Notes under the pieces: generated by a model
The model's database searches: none
Told to the model about the DNA's origin: nothing
Seen by the model: the letters and a program-made list of their open reading frames with translations, nothing else
Program-made: the position numbers and the translations under genes
In this document: positions 1-9,159 of the stretch, piece by piece
How the letters are laid out: the number at the start of each line of letters is the position of its first letter
Position numbering within the stretch: the stretch's first letter is position 1
Origin: Symbiodinium natans
Taxonomy: Eukaryota > Sar > Dinophyceae > Suessiales > Symbiodiniaceae
Length of the DNA: 64,000 bases
Direction of reading: 5' to 3'
Assembly (NCBI GenBank): GCA_905221605.1
Contig: CAJNDS010002426.1
Location: 244,501-308,500 of the forward strand

Positions 1-600
1 TCATATATTATACATTATATTATTGTATACTATTGTAGTATATTATATTATAGTAGTATATTATACTATTTTGGTAAAATTTTGTAGTTAGTATTAGTAG
101 TTTTTTTAGTTTTTTCAGATTTTCGAATATGAATACATGAGTATATTGGTATATTGGTATATTCGTATATTTGTATATCAGTATAGTAGTATGATTAGTA
201 TACTCTTGTAGTAGTATACTTATAAGTATATTCTTATACTAGTATATTAGTTTGTTCTTATAGTAGTATCTTATCATATTCGAATTTTATTCTAGTGTCA
301 CATCAATCATGTTTATAGTAGAAAATTCTTATTCGATTCGCATATGATTGTTTTATTATATGATTGTAGTAGTATGTTGATTTTGGAGTATATTATGAAA
401 TTCGCATATCAATACATTGTCATATTGGTATGCTAGTATACTAGTATCTTAGTATATTAGCATATTAGTGTATATTAGTATCTCAGTATTCTATTTTTTA
501 GTATGTTAGTATATTAGTATATTAATAACAATAATTACTATATTCGTTTTGTAGTATATTCCCAGATTAGTATATGAGTGTATTGGTATATTAGTATTAT
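1..600. other. AT-rich low-complexity region
   Basis: Degenerate GTATATTAGTATATT-like sequence with no convincing reading frame. It ends abruptly where the first coding-like block begins near 608. It is probably an intron or intergenic spacer. Confidence 0.6.
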
Positions 601-607
601 CTTCGAT

Positions 608-2150
608 GTGCAACGCCCAAAGGTAATTGCTTGTGCCAAGGACCCGCTATACTGTGTTAGCACGCTGGGCGACCAACAGTTTCTCGGCAAAGCTGGCGTG
701 TAAACCCTAAACCCTACTGCAAACCCTAAACCCTAGGCCCTAAACCCTAAACCCTGAACCCTAAACCCTAAACCCTAAACCCCTGAACCGTGTTGTGCCT
801 CCACTGGTGCTCTGACGGTGCTCATTGCTGTCACTGAGGCTCTATTTTTTGCTTGGCTTACCCTCAGTCGTGCTGCTGGAAGTGGCAGCATCCTTCAGGC
901 GGGCACCCTAAACCCTACACCCTAAACCCTAAGCTCTAAGCCCCTGTTTTTGGGCACGCAGCGTTGTGCGAACAGAGAATGCCGCTCTGTACAGGTGTAT
1001 TGCGGACTCCGCGAAGAAGCAGTACCAGACTGCGGCACAGGAGCTGCAGCTCGGCGATGAGGGTTTACTGATTAGGGTTTAAGGTTTAGGGTTTGAGGTT
1101 TAGGGTTTGAGGTTTAGGGTGTTTAGGGTTTAGGGTTTAAGGTCTAGGGTCTACGGTTTAGGGCTTAAGGTTTGGGATTTAGACCGTCTGAGCAAAGCGC
1201 ATGTGGCCCCTGGCACCGACCTGCAAAATGTGTCTGAGGTAATCTACATTGCTGTTAGTTATTGGTGAGTGTACACTGAAGGTTCCTCATACATTATTGA
1301 TGAGTGCATATATGAACCCCACAGCCTGTCCTTTTTGGGGATATTACAAGTAGCAACAAAAACCCTATCCACGCAGTTGGAGCAATACGGCAATTTGTTT
1401 CATCGCAGATCTTGAAATGGGTCATTCGTAGTGTGAGAGTGGTTGCAGATGCAGCCTCATGTTACCTCATCTCCTTCGAGCATCGGGATGTGAGGTTACA
1501 GGAATCGTGATGTCGTGAGTGCTGCAAACTTCCCCGTTTTCGAGTCTAGACACGCGGGTTGATGACCACTACTGACGAACTATGCAGCAAACATGCTTCA
1601 AGCAAGTCGTAGAAGATAAGTCCGTAGGCAAACGTAGTGATTCCTGACGCCACTGACACCCTGTCGCAGCCCAAAAATGTGAATTTAAAGCCCTTAGGCC
1701 TAAACACCAAGCATCTGATAGTACAATGTTGTTCGGATTCCCTGGAGGTTACAGTACCTCAAAGGCTGCAAGCACTTGTTCACAGCCTCCACGTCTTACA
1801 CGTGTGCGACGGCTGCTGCTATGCTTGGTGACCGAGAGAGTACCGAGCGCATGAGGAGATGGGCGGGGTCTTTCAGCATGGGAGGGTTGCAGGACTCGAA
1901 AACAAGCAACGGCTAACCCGGCTAAAATTGGCTAGTCGTCCGATGTCGTCTGTCAAACCCTAAACCCTAAACCCTAAACACTAAACCCTAAACCCTAAAC
2001 CCTACACCCTAGCATTAGGAGCCGCATGATTGCACTCCAGCTGGGAGACGGCAGTTTTCAATGTGAGACCTCTGAGCTGGACGTGGTACAGCATACGGCG
2101 GAAATCAGCCCAAGCCTTAGCTTCCAACCCTTGAGGATGCGAACATGGCA
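608..2150 (+). CDS. exon chain of an unidentified gene (5' end outside window)
   Basis: Six blocks chain in frame: 608-699, 962-1062, 1183-1238, 1409-1432, 1841-1941 and 2019 to about 2140. The first four introns start with GT and the fifth with GA; all end in AG, and the phases agree at each junction (for example GT|C at 699/962 and G|AC at 1062/1183). The peptide contains RPKVIACAKDPLYC, an alpha-helical stretch with KKQYQTAAQELQLGDE, then DRLSKAHVAPGTDLQNVSE. I do not recognise the family. The introns consist largely of CCCTAAA or TTTAGGG arrays. The start lies upstream of the readable part, and the end of the last exon is uncertain. Confidence 0.5.
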
Positions 2151-2251
2151 CTAAACCCCAAACCCTAAACCCTAAACCCTAAACCCCAAACCCTAAACCC
2201 TAAACCCTAAACCCCAAACCCTAAAGCCTAAACCCTAAACCCTAAACTCAG

Positions 2252-2686
2252 GTACTTGCTTGTGCCGCATGGAGGGCTTTGCGCACGGGAATGTGCTTGA
2301 CATCGATCTCAAGTTGGCTGAAAGTCCTGCGAGCCCATCGAGTTGCTCTCTTAGACCAGGCAGCGGGTTTAGGGTTTAGGGTTTAGGGTTTAGGGTTCAG
2401 GGTTTAAGGTTTAGGGTTTAGGGCTTAGGCAGCGCCATTGATATGAATAAACGTACCAATATGATAGAATCATCATACGAATTTAGCTTGGACGATACAA
2501 TAAATCACAATTATAACGAGAATAATATTAAGAAGCAGATTTTTTACCAATAACACTCATAAGAACAATGCTCGTGTCGCAGGATTTTGGTGTGCCCCCG
2601 GCTGTTGCAAAGTGCGTTGTCTGAGGTGCTGCCCAGCCTGCACCTGAAGAAGGCCCACGGCCGGGGTCAAGACTGTTGTACGGGGA
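2252..2686 (+). CDS. two candidate exons, frame uncertain
   Basis: A block after a CAG acceptor (2252 to about 2372) is open in two plus frames. A second block (2583 to about 2686) reads RILVCPRLLQSALSEVLPSL. Both lie between telomere-type arrays and probably belong to the same gene as the upstream chain. No family recognised. About 130 bases of AT-rich sequence separate them. Confidence 0.3.
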
Positions 2687-3060
2687 CCTAAACCCTAAAC
2701 CCTGAGCTCCAAACCCTAAACCCTAAACCCTAAACCCTAACCCCTAAACCCTAAACCCTAAACCCTAAACCCTAAACCCTAAACCCTAAACCCTAAACCC
2801 TAAACCCTAAACCCTTCACCATTCCCGATACTTGAACAGGAAGCCCCGGAGCATGGGCAGTTGACAGCTTCAGTGCCTTGACAGGAACTTGTAACTCAGC
2901 GTTTAGGCCTTTGGGTTTTGAGGACCCTCATCCCTGAACCCTAAACCCTAAACCCCTAAACCCTAAACCCCAACCCTAAACCCCAAACCCTAAACCCTAA
3001 ACCCTAAACCCTAAACCCTAAACCCTAAACCCTAAGTCCTAAACCTGGGGTTTGGGGTTT
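2676..3060. repeat. interstitial telomere-type arrays (CCCTAAA)n
   Basis: Two long runs of CCCTAAA heptamers with a few variants (CCCCAAA, CCCTGAG), split by about 120 bases containing one weak exon candidate (about 2843-2905). Similar runs occur in almost every intron of the window, in both orientations. Confidence 0.9.
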
Positions 3061-3721
3061 CGGGTCTAGGGTCGCGTAGTCACCCACGTGGAGTGGGTTT
3101 TTTATTGTGGGTTTTGGTGCCGTGAGTGTATAGTGTTCCTAGAAAATTTTGGTGAGTGTTTATACATATGGCATATATATATATATTCGATATTGTCAGT
3201 GCTCAAAACGATGGTCCCTTTTGGGGCCGACAAGAAGCTATAGAAGTTTCGAGTATATAATATATACCTCATATATATATATGTATGTATATATATATAT
3301 ATTTATATTTATTTATTTTATTTACGTATGGGTGTCCTTTTTGGGATATCGCAAAGAACCTGCTGCACATGGGAGGTTCTCTACATTATTGTCCCTTCTT
3401 TGCTTGCAGATGCCTTATAGACTTAGCAAGGCCCCTGCAAAGTACGTATTTGGTCGCTTCAGACTTAGGGCACAGCAGTGCGTCTAGACTTGTATGTATA
3501 AGCCCAAGCAGAATGCGGGCTGCACTGGCCGCATACCACACCAGCTGAGAACCCAAAACCCAAAACCCAAAACCCAAAGCCCAAAACCCAAAACCCAAAC
3601 CCTAAACCCCAAACTCATGACTAAGGCTTTTCGAGAGAAGCGCGCTGCGACTTCGAAGTTCTGACTGTCTCTGCCCCTACCTGGTGCCGGGAAAGTCTCG
3701 GAGCTACAAGTTCTAGCTGCA

Positions 3722-3835
3722 TCCCTAAACCCTAAACCCTAAACCCTAAACCCTAAACCCTAAACCCTAAACCCTAAACCCTAAACCCTAAACCCTAAAC
3801 CCTAAACCCTAAACCCTAAACCCTAAACCCCAAAG
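3722..3835. repeat. interstitial telomere-type array
   Basis: About 16 nearly perfect CCCTAAA units ending about 25 bases before the C1-like exon. It would lie at the 3' end of the preceding intron. Confidence 0.9.
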
Positions 3836-3858
3836 GCTGGCCCTCACTGTTCGCGCAG

Positions 3859-3918
3859 GTGCCAGCGCTGTGGCGGCTTCCTGTGGGGTTTTCGAGATCA
3901 AGGCTCATGCTGCAAGAG
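3859..3918 (+). CDS. exon with half of a C1-type (DAG-binding-like) zinc finger
   Basis: After the acceptor CGCAG the frame reads CQRCGGFLWGFRDQGSCCKRC, cut by a GT donor at 3919. The C-x2-C, LWGF, QG and C-x2-C pattern is the core of C1 (phorbol ester/diacylglycerol) domains. The flanking His and last Cys of a full domain would be on other exons, which I did not find. Family known: C1 domains target proteins to membrane diacylglycerol. Binding here is not shown; one exon is only a partial signature. Confidence 0.5.
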
Positions 3919-3949
3919 GTGCTCTCAAATCGATACTCGGCAAGAGTAA

Positions 3950-4640
3950 AATCGCGCGATCCAAGGTTTTCATGGGAGGAGATAACATAAGTAAATAATA
4001 AAATTCACAAACAAATAAGTATAAATATAAACAAATAAATATATGTATATACACATATATGTATTTGTATATTCAGATTACGATTATCTTTATTATTATA
4101 TTATTGTTAATATTGTTTTTATTATTAGCATTATGAGTATATCGGCAGCCGGGCTGGCCCAACGGGGGGTGTAGCGCGCGCAGCGTTCCTGCGAGGGGTC
4201 CTGCGAGGGGTCCTGCGAGGGGTCCTGCGAGGGGTCCAAAGGGGACTTTGTCCCAGGGCAGGCCCAGAATCCTGGTCTGCTCGTTCTAGACGCCTCTCGG
4301 CAGGAAGCCGAGGCTAATTATATATATATATATGCTTATATATGTATATGTAGATATACACATATAGAATTGTGTACATTTCATGACATAAATAAAAAAA
4401 TAAATGAATAAATAATATATATATATATATATATAAGGATAATATACAGACATACATACATACAGAATAAACTTGTGTGTGTGTGCGCATGTATATATAT
4501 ATATATTGTAAACATTGCATGTGAAAAAGCAATCTGACATGAGAACGCTATGAAGACGTGCGAAGGATTGAGCCCTGCGCGCGCAGTCAGCCGCAGTCAA
4601 GGTTTGTAGCAGCTGTACGGCTTCCTCAGACACTTGCAGA
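3950..4640. other. gene-poor stretch with AT microsatellites and a 12-mer tandem repeat
   Basis: AT-rich sequence, then four units of TCCTGCGAGGGG at 4188-4236, then (TA)n and (TACA)n tracts at about 4320-4500. No supported exon. Confidence 0.6.
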
Positions 4641-4885
4641 GGCGCCTTGAGCAAATAGAGACGAACCCGAAACCCTAAACCCTAAACCCCCCAAAATGAA
4701 AAAAAAATCCTTATAAGGGCAATATAGGGATTCATATTTATATTTTTCGGGGTTCTCAAGCAAATAGCAAAAAAGACATCTTCTCAGAAGCAGCCTGTGA
4801 TTGACCAGGTGCCGTCCGCTTGTGAGCTTCTCCTTCATACGCCTCCCTTTAGCTCGCAGTAGTATCCCTGCGCCGGGGTGTGAAG

Positions 4886-5263
4886 CAGAAGAAAAGCCAT
4901 ACAGTGCACACAGTCACTCAACAGCAGCTTGATCACACCCCGGCTCTGTAAAGCCATGTCGCACTCCCTGTCAAGGGCTCTGTGCTGCATTAAATTTGCA
5001 CCGAATGATTGTTCGTTCACATGGGGAACTCGTACAGTGCGTTCCTGCTTTGCGTCTTGCTGGAAACAGAGCTTTAGGGTGTTCCCCCTTCTACTAACAG
5101 TCCTGAATAGGGAGTGTAATAGGGGGTACTAGAATTATAATCCCATTAAGGACTGTTAGTCAAGGGGGAAAAATCCCGAAACAGAGCCACCATGCAGCAA
5201 CTCAGCGTCGAGGTGGCACGGTCTTGCTTGCCTGCCACACGTTCTGCTTTTTGCCGGCCACCC
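4886..5263 (+). CDS. exon chain split by an introner-like element
   Basis: Exon 4886-4947 ends at a GT donor, exon 5038-5070 at a GC donor, and the next exon starts at 5185. They chain in frame to give a peptide including HTPALAFLLCVLLETEATMQ and LSVEVARSCL. Possible small neighbours are at about 4648-4675 and 4771-4791. A minus-strand frame is also open here, but it lacks a consistent chain. No family recognised. Confidence 0.4.
5073..5177. mobile_element. introner-like palindromic element, family 1, with target-site duplication
   Basis: The element starts TTTAGGGTGTTCCCCCTT and ends in the inverted match AGGGGGAAAAATCCC. It is flanked by perfect 10-base direct repeats GAAACAGAGC (5063-5072 and 5178-5187). 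The probable GC donor lies in the left copy and the AG acceptor in the right copy. It encodes nothing, so it is non-autonomous. Confidence 0.7.
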
Positions 5264-5390
5264 TAAACCCTAAACCCTAAACCCTAAACCCTAAACCCTA
5301 AACCCTAAACCCTAAACCCTAAACCCTAAACCCTAAACCCTAAACCCTAAACCCTAAACCCTAAACCCCAAACCCTAAACCCTAAACCCC
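5262..5390. repeat. interstitial telomere-type array
   Basis: About 18 CCCTAAA units, almost perfect, directly after a coding-like block. Confidence 0.9.
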
Positions 5391-5649
5391 TTTCAGGTTC
5401 AGCCTCCGAGCCGAAGGCTCCCCGGAGGCGCTCTGCATGCACCTACATGCCCCCCCCCCCCCCCCCTGCCTTGTTCCCAAGCATGTAAGGGGTCAAAATA
5501 GGGTTTAGGGTTTAGGGTTTAGGGTTTAGGGTTATACCCAAAAAAACCTACAATGATTCCGATTTATAGAAGCCCCAAAACAGTACCCCCCGACGTTCCG
5601 GAACCCCCCCCCCCCCCCCCCCTCGATTTTTGTTGTGATGGCATGGCAG

Positions 5650-6014
5650 GATGCGTCCTCTGGCATGCTGGTGCTGCGTGAGGCCGACGGCTCTGCGCAC
5701 TTCTTTGCTGGCTGCTGTTAGGGTTTAGGGTTTAGGGTTTAAGGTTGTGCTTCCACGACAGCACATGTATGCGAATGTGACATGTGACGTGCAAAGCCTG
5801 GATCCGCCGCAAAAGCGACATAGCCTTTAACATGTACACTTTGTCAGTTTGCTTGGGAGCCGCTCTAGAGGATCTTGTGACTCGGGTCTTTCTTACTGAG
5901 CTGACTCATCCAAACGCGCCCGACAGTTCGAGCGGGGCCGAAGCCAAGTTTACAAGCGCTGGCGCAGGATCGCTTGGAGTTCTTCAAAGGCAGAGACAGC
6001 CTGATTTCGGCCAG
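5650..6014 (+). CDS. two exons, the second resembling a PH-domain strand
   Basis: Exon 5650-5716 follows GGCAG and reads DASSGMLVLREADGSAHFF. Exon 5968-6014 reads DRLEFFKGRDSLISA between a CAG acceptor and a GC donor; the pattern RLEFFK is typical of the second to third strand of PH domains. A longer frame (5784-6023) overlaps it and is an alternative reading. PH identity from one strand is weak. Confidence 0.35.
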
Positions 6015-6100
6015 GCACCCTAAATCTCAGATTCCACGCAAGGCGTGGCCCAGGGAAGCCTCGTGCGTGCTGGGCAGGTCATCGTCGATCGTGTCAGCAT

Positions 6101-6388
6101 GTGCCACCTAATAGGACCATTTCCCACATCATGGATACCTCTGTTGGAGATCTCTATCAAGAGATTCTACTATATCTGAGGTATGCACGTTTATATTACA
6201 TAAGGCGGACCGTGTCTTCGGATAAGGATGATGAAGAGCCAGATGTGAACGCGTTCATCCGAGATATCGAAGACTTGGAGGCTCCTTTGCAGCTGGCAGC
6301 TGTAGCACAAGCACTTGGGGATTCCCTCAGTTGCGGGCCCTTTCTTTTCTGGAGTCGCAGCAGATTGGGTTTGAGGTTTAGGGTTTAG
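6101..6388 (+). CDS. acidic exon, unidentified
   Basis: Open for 95 codons; the convincing part starts near the ATG at 6131 (MDTSVGDLYQEILLYL) and includes the acidic stretch DKDDEEPDVNAFIRDIEDLE before running into a TTTAGGG array that would supply the GT donor. No family recognised. Confidence 0.45.
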   Translation: MPPNRTISHIMDTSVGDLYQEILLYLRYARLYYIRRTVSSDKDDEEPDVNAFIRDIEDLEAPLQLAAVAQALGDSLSCGPFLFWSRSRLGLRFRV

Positions 6389-6516
6389 GGTTTAGGGTTT
6401 AGGGTTCATAGTTTAGGGTTTAGGGTTTAGGGTAACACGAGCAGCATGCTGACAGCGCAAGAGGTCGCAGGATGTCACACTTGTAGAACTTAGAAGGTTC
6501 GTCCCCGGGCCCCCTT

Positions 6517-7412
6517 TTGACGACATCGAGCTCTTTCGGGGAGCCCCATGGAATTGAGTCAGTGGTGCCGCAGGTCAAGGAGGATAGCTTGGCGGTACAT
6601 CTCGTAGACCAGTCGAGGAGCGTTCGAAGCATCTCGCCACCCAGTCGCTCTCAGTTGCTGTCAACGGTGCTTCGAGGACCTTTGAACTGTTTGCCCCGCA
6701 GGGCAAGACGATGGAGGCCTGAGTCAATCCCTTCATGCACAGCCATGTATCTGTGTGCGCCGCGTGCCTGCCTCAGCTCAATGCCAGGAATGGTACTCTG
6801 AGCTCCAGCACGTTTTTGAAGAGACGGCATCTGCCGGAAGCATAGAAGCAGATTACATAGCCATACTTGCGACACATGGTGCCATGGGCGTTAGAGCGAG
6901 AGCATAGGAATCTGTTTGGGTTGTGACACATAAGAATAGTATCTTCTTTGTTTTAACAACCGGAGTGCTTTGTGTTAAGAAGTTGCTCCGCGTGCGACCT
7001 GTCATCACATCTGCTGGTTTTCGGGATGCATGCATGACAAGAACCTGCCTGCGCCCTCAGACCGCGAATGATCAGAACTCGGTTGATGAGGACACCATGA
7101 TCTGCAAGGTTCCTTCATGTTCATGTGCTCCCCTACTAGCCCCCCCTCTCTACTGCCCCCGTAGGTTCCCCCATAGTTAAGGCTTTTTAGGGATAATTAA
7201 GCCTAATTAAGGTTGCGGATGGGGGTAGTAGGGGAACTTATGACATGTGCTTATATGCTGAACATGCGAAGTCGTCTTGCTTGCAAAGAACTGCATCTCA
7301 CCTTTGTTGCAGACACTGTGTGCAAACGGGGACAGGCCTGTAAGAAGATGATCCGACAGCGGAACTCACAAACCTTCGCGTGCTGAATCACTTCTTGGTA
7401 ATAGCTTCAAGT
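6517..7412 (+). CDS. candidate exons, unidentified
   Basis: A 94-codon open frame at 6517-6801 (starts MTTSSSFGEPHG; also open on the minus strand), a block at about 7055-7108 (RPQTANDQNSVDEDTMICK) ending at a GT donor, and a block from 7313 (DTVCKRGQACKKMIRQRN). A family 6 element separates the last two. No chain was proven and no family recognised. Confidence 0.3.
7125..7240. mobile_element. introner-like palindromic element, family 6
   Basis: Starts GTGCTCCCCTACTAGCCCCC and ends with the inverted form GGGGGTAGTAGGGGAACTTA; a second copy is at about 35572-35687. Non-coding. Confidence 0.55.
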
Positions 7413-7551
7413 ATTTCTGCGGTAATTCTGGTTTTCCTTAAACCCTAACCCTAAACCCTGAACCCTGAACCCTAAACCCTACACCCCAAACCCGAAACCC
7501 GAAACCCTAAACCCGAAACACTGAACCCTAAACCCTATTGGGGGTATTGAG

Positions 7552-7620
7552 ACGTCAACTCCGGGAGCCTGCGAGGATGCCAAGGCAAAAGTCTCCGTCG
7601 ATGTGCTGCGCCAAGTCTTG
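7552..7620 (+). CDS. short exon, unidentified
   Basis: Reads TSTPGACEDAKAKVSVDVLR and ends at a canonical donor GTGAGG at 7621. It is bounded by telomere-like repeats on both sides. Confidence 0.45.
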
Positions 7621-7904
7621 GTGAGGTTTTTCGGGTTTGGGGTTTCGGGTTCAGGGTTGAGGGCTTAGGGCTTAGGGTTTAGGGTTATAAGGTCTTGCTG
7701 GAATGAGTACTTCCGCTCTTTCTTTTGACTGCTTAGAGAGGAGGAGGTCCAACATGTGTAAGATGGTCGATTCAAGCACCGGCCGCCTTTCGTGCATTTC
7801 GATTCAAGCAGGCTTGGACTCAAGCACCAGGGGAGCGATGCTGGACAAAAATCCGTCTGTGCGTGCTGCCCGTTTCTGCAAATCTCCAGAAGGGCAGCCA
7901 CGAA

Positions 7905-8130
7905 GATTCTTGCCCATTGTGGACAGAATCTGCGTACGTGCAGACTTTGTCCATCGGTTTTTTGGGGCGTTTGCTTGATCTCGGCTCACTCCGCTCTGTT
8001 TGTTCTCTGAACTGGTGGCGCTTGGATCTTTCCGTCTTTGTGGTGAAGCGACGATGGACAACATGTGTTCTTGTAGGACCGAGCAGATATTGTCCATCGT
8101 CTTGGGAAACGGCGATGGACAAAATCTGCC
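7905..8130. repeat. cluster of GATGGACAAAATCTGC-type hairpins
   Basis: Three imperfect palindromes built on the same word: GTGGACAGAATCTGC with GCAGACTTTGTCCATCG; GATGGACAACATGTG with GCAGATATTGTCCATCG; and GATGGACAAAATCTGC. They keep several frames open on both strands, so those frames are not evidence of genes. A related inverted pair occurs at 40622-40858. Confidence 0.55.
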
Positions 8131-8311
8131 TCGATCTGCACGCAGCCTGTTTCGTATATGTATACATACATGCGAACAGACGTGCTTCTATGAACTTCTA
8201 TACACACATGCACTCACTCGCAAAGAGAGCAATGCGTGCTTGTTTTTACGAGAAAAGTTTCGAATCCGGAGATGTGCAGCCGTACAGGGAAGCTGCTTCC
8301 CATTAACGCAG

Positions 8312-9159
8312 ATGCGAAACGAAGACCCCGAGAAAACCAATTCGTCTTGGTTGCTGAGGAAGAGACTTCCAACATTGCGAAGGATTTGGTCCAAGTCGTG
8401 AAGACGGCCCGCGCTGAAGCTGTTCACACGGGAGCATGAAACAGACTTTGTTAGACGTCGGAGAATTCGTGGCTCCCCGCTGACAAATCGCCGAGACATC
8501 GCAGAAGCAAGCCAGTTTCAAATGGGTGTATGTTGGCGCAGATAAACTTCATGTTCAAGACCGAGCGCACTCTCAACGGACGCAAGGCACCGGGTGTGCA
8601 TGTCGAGCCAGTGATTGAGTCAGAAAGCGGACAGGACATTAGCCCTTATTGTCTAAGAATGTCCCTCTAAAGGTCCCTTTCTACTTATACGATGAATAGC
8701 CCCAAAAACCCTGTTCTAATTCTCATGGCCCCTATAAAAATGTCGGCCTGTAGAAGGTGCAGAACGAAGCGGACTTTCACAAAGCACTGGAGCAGGCCAG
8801 GTGCCTTAGCCCCCCCGGGTCTTAGTAGGGAATGAGGGAATGAGGGCTCTAGATCTACGTTTTAAGGGATTATATAGGGTACCTCATTCCCTCACTCCCT
8901 ACTAAGAACCAGCCAGTAGCATGTGTGAGCCTGTGCGGAGCTCGCCTACAGTCCGAGAACCCTTCTGTCTGGAGGGTTAAGGAGTGTAGGGAGTTTAGGG
9001 AGTTTAGGGAGTTTGGGGAGATCGGGAGTTTAGGGAGTTTGGGGGGAGTTTAGGGAATTTAGGTTTCGTGGTGTGCAGGCAGACTCGCATGAAGTCAAGC
9101 CGGATGATTTGGCGGGGTGCCTTAAAGGAGCAGTGGACCCCTGTGCAGAGGAGTTTCAC
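8312..9159 (+). CDS. N-terminal segment of the EF-hand/PH gene
   Basis: Exons 8312-8433, 8542-8634, 8758-8801, 8920-8975 and 9083-9159. Donors in order: GC, GA, GT, GT, GT. Frames agree at every join, including AG|C (Ser) at 8801/8920 and G|AC (Asp) at 8975/9083. The peptide includes FVLVAEEETSNIAKDLVQVV, NFMFKTERTLNGRKAPGVHV and SHEVKPDDLAGCLKGAVDP. No family recognised. The intron 8802-8919 holds a family 4 element. Confidence 0.6.

Noticed and set aside
690-3060. A true telomere or chromosome end
   Set aside because: Arrays are short, occur in both orientations, alternate with exons and continue through the whole window.
4835-5067. Minus-strand frame reading well (LMQHRALDRECDMALQ)
   Set aside because: The plus strand gives a phased chain through GT and GC donors across the same bases, so this is treated as its shadow; not fully excluded.
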